A stretch of DNA of 20,731 nucleotides from an uncultured Negativicutes bacterium (GTDB taxonomy: Bacteria > Bacillota > Negativicutes > Acidaminococcales > Acidaminococcaceae). Shown one piece after another: positions 6,322 through 13,665 of this stretch (within the stretch, counting starts at the first letter, position 1; each line of letters opens with the position of its first letter). The position numbers were made by a program, and so were the translations under genes. Location of the stretch: contig CALAZX010000149.1 in the NCBI GenBank assembly GCA_937926555.1, positions 1 through 20,731 on the forward strand. Reading direction: 5' to 3'. A model generated the notes under the pieces. It did not search any database and was not told the origin of the DNA. It was given only the letters and a program-made list of their open reading frames with translations.

Positions 6322-8136
6322 GTGCGCAATCAAATGGCGGCGGACCGTCTGAGAAAGATGCTGGCCGTGGCGGTTGTCATTGTCCTGGTGCTTATGGGAC
6401 GGATGGCCTGGCTCCAGCTTTATAAAGGAATGTATTACGGCGCACAGGCCGACGGCAACCGGATGCGGAGCAATCTGGTGATGGCCCCCCGCGGGCTGAT
6501 CTACGACTGCAACGGCCAGATCCTGGCGGACAACTTCTCCGGCTACCGGGTGGGCATCCAGCCCCTGCGGAAGCCGGATGACGCCGAGATCAGCCTGCTG
6601 AGCCGCATCCTGGCCATCCCCGAGGACAAGATCCGGGCCAAGATAAAGAAGGCGGGGAACTCCTACGAGACCGCCTATCTGAAGAGCGACCTGTCCCCGG
6701 CGGAGATCACCGCCCTGGAGGAGAACTACCGGGACCTGCCCGGCGTCTCCCTGGACCTGCAGCCCATCCGCCGCTATCCCTACAAGGAGCTGGCGGCCCA
6801 TGTGCTGGGCTATGTGGGCGAGGTGTCCGGCGCGCAGCAGGCGGAGGGACGCTACAAAGGCCTCCCTTCCGGCAGCATCGTGGGCAAGGACGGCCTGGAA
6901 TGGATCTATGACAAGCTCCTCCGCGGTACCGACGGACGCCGGACCGAGGAGGTGGACGTGCGGGGACGCATCGTACGGGAACTGGCGGGCCAGTCCCCCA
7001 CGGTGGGCAAGAACCTGGTGCTGACCATCGACCTGCGTATGCAGAAGGTCATGGAGAAGGCGGTGGACGAGCAGCTGCAGTTCCTCCGCTCCTCCGGCTG
7101 GGCTCCCAACGCGTTCTCCTGCGCGGTGGTGGCCATGGACCCGAGGACCGGCGCCATCAAGGCCATGGTCTCCCGTCCCGCCTTTGACCCCAACTGGTTC
7201 GTCAACGGCATCTCCACCACCAACTGGAACAAGATCAACAACAACACCTTCCATCCGCTGACCAACAAGGTCATCAGCGGCCTCTACCCGCCGGGATCCA
7301 CCTTCAAGATTGTCACCGGCGCGGCGGCCCTGGACCTGCACAAGGTCACCCCGGAGGAGAAGATCTTCGACTCCGGCAAGTACTGGATGGCAGATATCGG
7401 CAACGCCGGCGGCGAGGCCCTGGGCTGGATCAATTTCGAGACGGCGCTGGCCAAGTCGGACAACGTGTATTTCTACGAGATGGGATACCGTGTCGGCATC
7501 GACAATCTGGACGACTACAGCCGGAAATTCGGTTTCGGGAAGAAGACGGGCATCAAGCTGCCCGGCGAGGCGGAGGGCATCCTCTCCTCCCCCGAGGTGA
7601 AGAAGCAGATATATGACGAGCCCTGGCGGCTGGGCGACACCTTCAACGCCGCCATCGGCCAGGGGTTCACCCTGGCCACGCCCCTCCAGCTGGCGCAGAT
7701 GCTGTCTACGGTGGCGGAGAACGGCGTGCTGCACCCGCCCTATCTGGTGGAGAAGGTGGTCAATGAGGACGGGTCCACCTATATGGTGCCCGAGAAGCCC
7801 AAAGCCATCGACCTGGGAATCTCCAAGGAGACACTGCAGCTGGTCCGTCAGGGCCTGGCAAGCGTGGCCCAGGAGGGCGGCACGGCATCCTATCTGGCCA
7901 GCCTGCCCGCACCGGCGGCCGGCAAGACCGGCACCTCGGAGAACCCCCATGGACGGGACCACGGTCTGTTCATCGCCTACACGCCGGCGGACGATCCCAG
8001 TCTGGTCATCGCCTGCGTGGTGGAGCAGGGCAGCTACGGCTCCGTATCGGCGGTGCCTATCGTCTACAAGGTGATGGACGCCTACCTGAAGAATTATCCC
8101 GAGCCGGACAAGAAGGAAGCGGCCGGCACGAACTGA
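6322..8136 (+). CDS. mrdA: penicillin-binding protein 2, elongasome transpeptidase
   Basis: A class B PBP of 604 residues that cross-links peptidoglycan during side-wall growth together with RodA. Seen order: short cytoplasmic N-terminus, membrane anchor about 13-31, pedestal/dimerisation domain starting with 'APRGLIYDCNGQILADN', then the transpeptidase domain. Catalytic motifs are S326-TFK ('PPGSTFKIVTGAAALD'), S379-DN ('AKSDNVYFYEMG') and K535-TG ('AAGKTGTSE'). 'GKDGLEWIYDKLLRGTDGRR' is a PBP2 hallmark. The start is GTG at 6322 with GAAAGGA at 6306-6312. It follows mreD by 15 bases and precedes rodA, as in many mrd clusters. All three active-site motifs are intact, so it should be beta-lactam-binding. 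FtsI/Spo-type paralogues are less likely given the neighbours. Confidence 0.96.
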   Translation: MRNQMAADRLRKMLAVAVVIVLVLMGRMAWLQLYKGMYYGAQADGNRMRSNLVMAPRGLIYDCNGQILADNFSGYRVGIQPLRKPDDAEISLLSRILAIPEDKIRAKIKKAGNSYETAYLKSDLSPAEITALEENYRDLPGVSLDLQPIRRYPYKELAAHVLGYVGEVSGAQQAEGRYKGLPSGSIVGKDGLEWIYDKLLRGTDGRRTEEVDVRGRIVRELAGQSPTVGKNLVLTIDLRMQKVMEKAVDEQLQFLRSSGWAPNAFSCAVVAMDPRTGAIKAMVSRPAFDPNWFVNGISTTNWNKINNNTFHPLTNKVISGLYPPGSTFKIVTGAAALDLHKVTPEEKIFDSGKYWMADIGNAGGEALGWINFETALAKSDNVYFYEMGYRVGIDNLDDYSRKFGFGKKTGIKLPGEAEGILSSPEVKKQIYDEPWRLGDTFNAAIGQGFTLATPLQLAQMLSTVAENGVLHPPYLVEKVVNEDGSTYMVPEKPKAIDLGISKETLQLVRQGLASVAQEGGTASYLASLPAPAAGKTGTSENPHGRDHGLFIAYTPADDPSLVIACVVEQGSYGSVSAVPIVYKVMDAYLKNYPEPDKKEAAGTN

Positions 8137-8144
8137 CAAGAACT

Positions 8145-8245
8145 CAACCATGATGCGGCAAGACGGTATGACGCACAAGACATGACACTGCGCCACAACA
8201 TGATGGGGCAGGATATGGCATCATAAGAAAATATGCCGCAGAAAA
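8145..8245 (+). repeat. degenerate direct repeat in the mrdA-rodA gap
   Basis: ATGATGCGGCAAGACGGTATG near 8150-8170 is echoed by ATGATGGGGCAGGATATG near 8200-8217, a period of about 50 bases with substitutions and a small deletion. The second copy runs into CATAAG (8222-8227) and GCCGCAGAAAA (8235-8245). That CATAAG...GCCGCAG element is also present before gmhA (17406-17424). No T-tailed hairpin is seen, so this is not a terminator. Its meaning is unknown; it may simply be decayed duplicated spacer. Confidence 0.4.
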
Positions 8246-8266
8246 GATATAAAGAAGGAAATGCAA

Positions 8267-9370
8267 ATGCTGAAACGTTACATGAGAAACATGGACTGGA
8301 TCCTGGTGATGACCATCCTGGCCCTGACGGGCATCGGCATGGTCCTCATCGCCAGCGCCACCCATTCCGAGGCGGTGGCCACCGGCACCAACTGGTATGT
8401 CCACCGGCAGGCCCTGTTCCTGGCGGTGAACATCGCGCTGGTCATCTTCTCCCTCCGGTTCGACTACCGGCTGCTGAAGCGGATCGCGCTGCCCCTCTAC
8501 ATCATTACGGTGGTCATGCTGCTGGCGGTGATGCTGGTGGGCAAGACCAGCCTGGGCGCACAGCGCTGGATCGCCATCGGCCCCATCGTCTTCCAGCCCA
8601 GTGAGTTCTCCAAGGCCTTCATCATCGTGACGCTGGCCGCGTTTCTGGACAACAAAGGCGACTTCCTGGACGATTTCACGGACTATCTGCCGGCGGTGGG
8701 CTTCCTGCTGGTTCCCTTCCTGCTGGTGCTGAAGCAGCCGGACCTGGGGACGGCCATGGTCTTCGCGGCCATCGCCTTCTCCATGTTCTGGACCTGCGGC
8801 TTCCGGGTGAAGTGGCTGGCCATCATGGGCGGCACGCTGGTGGTGGCCATGCCGCTGCTGTGGAAAGTGCTCCATGAGTACCAGCGGAACCGTATCCGTG
8901 TGTTCATGAACCCGGAGATGGACCCCTTCGGCGCCGGGTACCACGTGATCCAGTCGAAAATTGCCATCGGCAGCGGGCTGCTCATGGGCAAGGGCTGGAT
9001 GCAGGGCACCCAGAGCCAGCTGAACTTCCTGCCGGAGAACCACACCGACTTCATCTTCGCCGTGGCGGGGGAGGAGTTCGGCTTCATCGGGGCGGCGCTG
9101 ATCCTGCTGCTGTACCTGGTGCTCATCTGGCGGGGACTGCATATCGCCATGAACGCCGACGACCGTTTCGGCACCCTGCTGGCGGCGGGCATCACGGGGA
9201 TGTACATCTTCCACGTGATGATCAACGTGGGGATGACCGCGGGCATCATGCCGGTGACCGGCGTGCCGCTGCCCTTCCTGAGCTACGGCGTCAGCTCCCT
9301 GGCCACCAATGTCCTGATGGCGGGGCTTTTGCTGAACATCAACATGCGGCAGACAAAGCTGCAGTTCTGA
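8267..9370 (+). CDS. rodA: SEDS peptidoglycan glycosyltransferase RodA
   Basis: A polytopic SEDS polymerase (about ten membrane helices, 367 residues) that polymerises lipid II in the elongasome with PBP2. Seen: 'LVGKTSLGAQRWIAIGPIVFQPSEFSKAFIIV', 'QPDLGTAMVFAAIA', 'ENHTDFIFAVAGEEFGFIGA' with the essential Asp at residue 261, and 'PLPFLSYGVSSLATNVLMAGLLLNI' near the end. Synteny with mrdA identifies it as RodA rather than FtsW. Two ATGs lie six bases apart (8261 and 8267). AAGGA at 8255-8259 leaves one base before the first and seven before the second, so 8267 is the likely start. It is followed by 107 bases without a clear terminator. Confidence 0.95.
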   Translation: MLKRYMRNMDWILVMTILALTGIGMVLIASATHSEAVATGTNWYVHRQALFLAVNIALVIFSLRFDYRLLKRIALPLYIITVVMLLAVMLVGKTSLGAQRWIAIGPIVFQPSEFSKAFIIVTLAAFLDNKGDFLDDFTDYLPAVGFLLVPFLLVLKQPDLGTAMVFAAIAFSMFWTCGFRVKWLAIMGGTLVVAMPLLWKVLHEYQRNRIRVFMNPEMDPFGAGYHVIQSKIAIGSGLLMGKGWMQGTQSQLNFLPENHTDFIFAVAGEEFGFIGAALILLLYLVLIWRGLHIAMNADDRFGTLLAAGITGMYIFHVMINVGMTAGIMPVTGVPLPFLSYGVSSLATNVLMAGLLLNINMRQTKLQF

Positions 9371-9477
9371 TAAGATTCACCGGGGCGACCCGGACAACCG
9401 AGAATGACAGATCATAGAAGTTATCATACACAGGGCGGCCAGGCCGTCCGCAATTCAAAGCAATGCTGGAGGTTTTT

Positions 9478-11403
9478 ATGAACAAGGAATTGACACTGGA
9501 TATGCTGGCGGCGGTGAAGAAACCGGCCCGTTACACGGGCGGCGAGTTCGGCAGTATCTACAAGGAGAAGGCCGAGGTCCGTATGGCCCTGGCTTTCCCG
9601 GACGTATACGAAGTGGGGATGAGCTATCTGGGCTTCAAGATCCTCTACCACCTGATCAACAAGCTGGACGGGATTGCCGCGGAGCGTGTGTACGCCCCCT
9701 GGATGGACATGGAGGACAGCATGCGGGAACGCGGCATCGTCCTGACCACCCTGGAGACGAAGAAGGCGCTGAGCGAATGCGACGTCATCGGCTTCACTCT
9801 GCAGTACGAGCTGTCCTACAGCAATATCCTCAACATGCTGGACCTGGGCGGGGTTCCCCTGCGCAGCGCCGAACGCGGGGATGACGACCCCTTCGTGATG
9901 GTGGGCGGTCCCTGTGTGTTCAATCCCGAGCCTCTGGCCCCGTTCTTCGACTTCGCCCTGCTGGGCGAGGGCGAGGAGGCCGTGCCCGAGATCCTGGAGG
10001 CCTACAGGGCCTGGAAACGGGAAGGCAAGCCCGGCGGACGGCAGGAGTTCCTGCACCGCGTGGTGAAGATCCACGGTGTCTATGTGCCCTCCTTCTACGA
10101 GGTGGAGTACAATGAGGACAACACGGTGAAAGCCGTGAAACCGCTGGTGGAGGACGCCCCTGCCGTTGTGAAGAAACGTATCGTGGAGGACATGAACTCC
10201 ATCGATTTCCCCACGGCGCCCATCGTGCCTTACGGCGAGATCGTCCATGACCGCATCATGCTGGAGATGTTCCGTGGCTGCAGCCGCGGCTGCCGTTTCT
10301 GCCATGCGGGCATGATCTACCGTCCGGTCCGGGAGCGGAAACCGGAAGTGCTGAAAGAGCTGGCCCGGAAGCTGGTGGACAACACCGGCTACGAGGAGAT
10401 CTCCCTGGTGTCCCTGAGCACCGCGGATTACTCCTGCCTGAATCCGTTCCTGGATGACATGATTGAGGAGTTCAAGGACGAGAAGGTGAGCATGTCCCTG
10501 CCCAGCCTGCGTATCGACAGCTTCTGCATCGACGTGGCCAACAAAGTGCAGACCGTCCGCAAAAGCGGCCTGACCTTCGCGCCGGAGGCCGGCAGCCAGC
10601 GGATGCGCGACGTGATCAACAAGGGCGTCACGGAAGAGGATCTGATGCGTGCCGTGGGTGCCGCTTTCGCCAACGGCTGGAAGAAAGTGAAACTGTACTT
10701 CATGATCGGCCTGCCCGGCGAGCGGGACGAGGACGTCCTGGCCATCGCCGACCTGGCACGGAAAGTGCAGTGGAAATACAAGGAGGTCACGGGACAGGGC
10801 GGCTGCCAGGTGACGGTGAGCGCCTCCTCCTTCGTGCCCAAACCCTACACCGCGTTCCAGTGGGTTCCCCAGGACACCCTGGAGGAGATCCACCGGAAGC
10901 AGAAGCTGCTGGTTGACGCGCTGAACTTCAAGAATGTGAAGTTCCAGTACCATGACGGCACCACCAGCGTGATGGAGGGAGTCTTCGCCCGTGGCGACCG
11001 CCGTCTGGGCGAGGTGCTGTACCGCGCCTGGAAGATGGGCCAGCGTTTCGACGGCTGGTCCGACGGCTTTGTCTACGAGAACTGGATCAAGGCCCTGGAG
11101 GAATGCGGTCTGGACAAGGAGTTCTACTGCAACCGCGTCCGCGGCGAGCAGGAGGTGTTCCCCTGGGAGCACCTGCAGCCCTACGTGAGCCGTGCTTTCC
11201 TGGCCAACGAGTACCGCAAGGCGCAGAAAGAGATGCTGACCCCGGACTGCCGTCTGGGCAAGTGCAACGGCTGCGCCGTGTGCCAGAAGATGGGCGTGAA
11301 GATCGTGGACTGGAGCGGCAACGCCTATGATGCCTCCAAGGAGCCCAACTTCGTGCCCCTGGAGCAGAAACTGAGAGAAGAGGAAGAAGGTGGCGGGAAA
11401 TGA
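9478..11403 (+). CDS. B12-binding-type radical SAM protein (TIGR03960-like)
   Basis: A 641-residue radical SAM enzyme of unknown substrate. The N-terminal third contains a cobalamin-binding-like Rossmann region ('ALAFPDVYEVGMSYLGFKILYHLIN', 'DVIGFTLQYELSYSNILNML', 'MVGGPCVFNPEPLAPFFDFALLGEGEEAV'). The central barrel holds the iron-sulfur/SAM motif C268-x3-C272-x2-C275 in 'RGCSRGCRFCHAGMIYRP'. The C-terminus carries a second cysteine set, C591-x4-C596-x2-C599-x2-C602, which could bind another cluster or zinc. The start is ATG 9478 because GGAGG (9468-9472) lies five bases upstream; the in-frame ATG at 9463 is ahead of that SD. Its stop overlaps the DUF2344 gene by four bases, and this pairing (sometimes a fusion) near rng is widespread in bacteria. 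Resemblance to MiaB/RimO is limited to the radical SAM core. The reaction is unknown. Confidence 0.9.
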   Translation: MNKELTLDMLAAVKKPARYTGGEFGSIYKEKAEVRMALAFPDVYEVGMSYLGFKILYHLINKLDGIAAERVYAPWMDMEDSMRERGIVLTTLETKKALSECDVIGFTLQYELSYSNILNMLDLGGVPLRSAERGDDDPFVMVGGPCVFNPEPLAPFFDFALLGEGEEAVPEILEAYRAWKREGKPGGRQEFLHRVVKIHGVYVPSFYEVEYNEDNTVKAVKPLVEDAPAVVKKRIVEDMNSIDFPTAPIVPYGEIVHDRIMLEMFRGCSRGCRFCHAGMIYRPVRERKPEVLKELARKLVDNTGYEEISLVSLSTADYSCLNPFLDDMIEEFKDEKVSMSLPSLRIDSFCIDVANKVQTVRKSGLTFAPEAGSQRMRDVINKGVTEEDLMRAVGAAFANGWKKVKLYFMIGLPGERDEDVLAIADLARKVQWKYKEVTGQGGCQVTVSASSFVPKPYTAFQWVPQDTLEEIHRKQKLLVDALNFKNVKFQYHDGTTSVMEGVFARGDRRLGEVLYRAWKMGQRFDGWSDGFVYENWIKALEECGLDKEFYCNRVRGEQEVFPWEHLQPYVSRAFLANEYRKAQKEMLTPDCRLGKCNGCAVCQKMGVKIVDWSGNAYDASKEPNFVPLEQKLREEEEGGGK

Positions 11404-12104
11404 AACTGAGATTCCAGATCACAAAAGAGAAAGAGATCCGCTTCATCTCCCACCTGGAATATGTGCGGACACTGGGACGGGCCATCCGCCGGGCGAAACT
11501 GCCGGCAGCCTACTCCCAGGGGTTCAACCCCCATATGAAATACTCCCTGGCTTCCGCCCTGGGCGTCGGCGTGGTGAGCTACGCCGAGTTCATGGAGCTG
11601 GAACTGGAGGAGCCCATGAATCCGCTGGAGGCCGCCACGGCACTGGCCAAGGCGCTGCCCCGGGGTATCCGGGTACTGGGCGTGGACATGGTGGACAACA
11701 GCGCCCCCGCGCTGATGAGCGTGGCCGGCGGCGCCGAATACCAGGTGACCATCCCCTACACCGGGGAATGGGAGCAGGCCGTGGAGGAGTTCAACGCGGC
11801 CAAGGAGCTGTTCTTCGAGAAGGCGGCCCCGAAATCCAAGAAGAAAGTGAAGACCATCGACGTGAAGTTCTTCATCCCGCAGATCAGCGCCATGGACCTG
11901 GGTGACTACCTGCGGCTGAACTTCCATTGCAAGATCACGCCTACTGGCAGCATGAAAGCCGTGGACCTGCTGAACACCCTGAACCAGTACTGGAACCTGG
12001 AACTGCCGGTGGAGAAGGCGGACATCGAGCGGATGGATCTGTACCGGGTGGACGAGGAAGGCAACAAGTGGCCTCTCCTGGACAGCATCTACACCCATGA
12101 ATAA
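11400..12104 (+). CDS. DUF2344 (TIGR03936-like) partner of the radical SAM protein
   Basis: A 234-residue protein with the DUF2344 opening 'LRFQITKEKEIRFISHLEYVRTLGRAIRRAKLPAAYSQGFNPHMKYSLASALGVG', rich in conserved His, Arg and Ser/Gly-Phe-Asn-Pro-His, then a 'SYAEFMELEL' segment. The second half is less conserved. It has no signal peptide or membrane helix, so it is cytoplasmic. The ATG overlaps the stop of the radical SAM gene (ATGA), a sign of tight translational coupling and probably equimolar complex formation. In other bacteria the two occur as neighbours or as one polypeptide, which supports a shared role, possibly in RNA or ribosome-related modification given the frequent proximity to rng and ribosomal protein genes; that last point is inference. 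Confidence 0.88.
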   Translation: MKLRFQITKEKEIRFISHLEYVRTLGRAIRRAKLPAAYSQGFNPHMKYSLASALGVGVVSYAEFMELELEEPMNPLEAATALAKALPRGIRVLGVDMVDNSAPALMSVAGGAEYQVTIPYTGEWEQAVEEFNAAKELFFEKAAPKSKKKVKTIDVKFFIPQISAMDLGDYLRLNFHCKITPTGSMKAVDLLNTLNQYWNLELPVEKADIERMDLYRVDEEGNKWPLLDSIYTHE

Positions 12105-12113
12105 GAAGTGACA

Positions 12114-12134
12114 GAGGTGGCGTGAAGCCGCCTC
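12114..12134 (+). other. hairpin in the leader of rng
   Basis: GAGGTGGC (12114-12121) pairs with GCCGCCTC (12127-12134) around the loop GTGAA; eight pairs, one of them G-U. No T tract follows, so it is not a classic terminator. It lies about 110 bases before the RNase G start codon. Leader hairpins are used for autoregulation of RNase E in E. coli, so a processing or feedback site is conceivable, but nothing in the sequence proves it. Confidence 0.4.
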
Positions 12135-12243
12135 CTCCATAGAATGACGACATGGAATCCGGCGGCGTGGAACCGGCGCGACGGGAGACGACGGATATAA
12201 GAACGGACGGAAAATACACCACAGTGGAAAGGGGCACGACAGC

Positions 12244-13653
12244 ATGCGATCGAAGATCATCATCAGCAGCACACCGGAAGAGGTCTGCATGGCCTATCTG
12301 GAAGACGATGTGCTGCAGGAATATCTGGTGGAGCGTTCTCTGTCCACCCATCTGGTGGGGAGCATTTTCCTGGGCCGTGTCTGCAATGTTGTGAAAGGCA
12401 TCCAGGCGGCCTTCGTGGATATCGGCCTGGAGCAGAACGCCTTCCTCTACCTGGGCGACACCGCCGGAGTGACGGAAGGGGCCAACGTGATGGTCCAGAT
12501 CACCAAGGACCCCCGTGGCAAGAAGGGCCCCACCGCCAGCCGGGACATCACGTTCCCCGGCCGCTATGTGGTGCTCTTCCCCTTCGCCGACTACGTGGGC
12601 GTCTCCCGCAAGATCACGGACTCCGAGGAGCGTGGCCGTCTGCGGGAGCTGGGGAACAAGCTGAAACCCGAGGGCATGGGACTGGTGCTCCGCACCGTGG
12701 CGGAAGGGGTCTCCGAGGAGGCTATCATCAACGATGTGGAGAGTCTCATCTACGAGTGGAACGTGGTGGCGGCCAAGGCGAAGCTGGCCAAGGCGCCGGC
12801 TTTCCTCCACCGTGAGCTGGACCTGTCCGTGCGCATTGTGCGGGATTATTTCAACAAGGACATGGAGGCCATCATCCTGGACAGCCCCGACGCCTACCGG
12901 CGGGTGAGGAACCTGCTGGACGACCTGCCCTCCGCGGACAGCGGCAAGGTGCAGCTGTGGCAGGGCAGCGGCGATATCTTCGCCTACTACGGCCTGTCCC
13001 AGACCATCGCCGGCCTGTCGGACCGCCGGGTGGACCTGCCCAACGGCGGCTACCTGGTCATCGACCATACGGAGGCCATGACGGTGATCGACGTGAACAG
13101 CGGCAGCTTCAACGGCCGCAGCACCCTGGAGGACACGGTGATGGCCATCAACCTGGCCGCCGCCCGGGAGATCGCCCATCAGCTGCGGCTGAGGGATATC
13201 GGCGGCATCATCGTGGTGGACTTCATCGACATGCACACGGAGAGCAACCGGAAGGAGATCATCCATGTGCTGGAGAAGTCTTTCGAAGGGGACCGTATGC
13301 GCCCCCGGGTGCAGGACATCACGGTGCTGAACCTGGTGGAGATCACCCGGAAGAAATCCCGGCAGAACCTGGAGGCGGTGATGTACGCTCCCTGTCCGGT
13401 CTGCAGCGGTTCCGGCCGGGTGCAGTCGAAGGAGGCCATCGCCCTGGAGATCAAACGGCGCATCCGCACCCTGCTGAAGGAACAGCGGAGCACCAAGGAC
13501 CTGCTGGTGGTGGCCCATCCCCTGGAGGCGGAATACCTGCAGCTCCAGCGGCTGCGTGACTGGGAGCGGGAGCTTCCCTGCAAGATCAGGATCGAGAGCG
13601 ACCCCACGCTGCATGTGGAGGCCTTTATGATATTGGACAACAGTGGAAATTAA
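12244..13653 (+). CDS. rng: ribonuclease G (RNase E/G family endoribonuclease)
   Basis: A 469-residue single-strand-specific endoribonuclease of RNase G size (E. coli RNase G 489), lacking the long C-terminal degradosome scaffold of RNase E. Seen: N-terminal 'STHLVGSIFLGRVCNVVKGIQAAFVDIGLEQNAFLYL' S1 domain; 5' sensor region; and the DNase-I-like catalytic part with 'MTVIDVNSGSF' (Asp283) and 'VVDFIDMHTESNRKEI' (Asp326), matching by spacing the two Mg-binding aspartates of RNase E. A zinc-link 'CPVCSGSG' (C384, C387) should join protomers. It processes rRNA 5' ends and decays mRNA. ATG at 12244 has AAAGGGG about ten bases upstream. A 139-base leader with a hairpin precedes it; the VirK-like gene follows by 12 bases. 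Confidence 0.95.
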   Translation: MRSKIIISSTPEEVCMAYLEDDVLQEYLVERSLSTHLVGSIFLGRVCNVVKGIQAAFVDIGLEQNAFLYLGDTAGVTEGANVMVQITKDPRGKKGPTASRDITFPGRYVVLFPFADYVGVSRKITDSEERGRLRELGNKLKPEGMGLVLRTVAEGVSEEAIINDVESLIYEWNVVAAKAKLAKAPAFLHRELDLSVRIVRDYFNKDMEAIILDSPDAYRRVRNLLDDLPSADSGKVQLWQGSGDIFAYYGLSQTIAGLSDRRVDLPNGGYLVIDHTEAMTVIDVNSGSFNGRSTLEDTVMAINLAAAREIAHQLRLRDIGGIIVVDFIDMHTESNRKEIIHVLEKSFEGDRMRPRVQDITVLNLVEITRKKSRQNLEAVMYAPCPVCSGSGRVQSKEAIALEIKRRIRTLLKEQRSTKDLLVVAHPLEAEYLQLQRLRDWERELPCKIRIESDPTLHVEAFMILDNSGN

Positions 13654-13665
13654 AGGAGAAGTGGA

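Noticed and set aside
5872..8196. Minus-strand open frame of 774 codons opposite mreD and mrdA
   Set aside because: Same GC-bias artefact; no recognisable motif, while the + strand carries intact MreD and PBP2 motifs.
9401..9430. TGACAG and TATCAT as a promoter for the radical SAM gene
   Set aside because: Spacing of about 11 bases is wrong for a sigma-70 promoter and neither hexamer is strong.
9431..9450. GGGCGGCC-A-GGCCGTCC inverted repeat after rodA as a terminator
   Set aside because: No T tract follows and the loop is only one base before opening pairs; it may be a hairpin but not a supported terminator.
9424..11172. Minus-strand open frame of 582 codons opposite the radical SAM gene
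   Set aside because: Low-complexity His/Leu/Val composition; the + strand has CxxxCxxC and conserved spacing.
12152..12394. Small + strand open frame (80 codons) from the rng leader into rng
   Set aside because: Most of it overlaps rng in another frame, no convincing SD, no pattern; treated as leader sequence.
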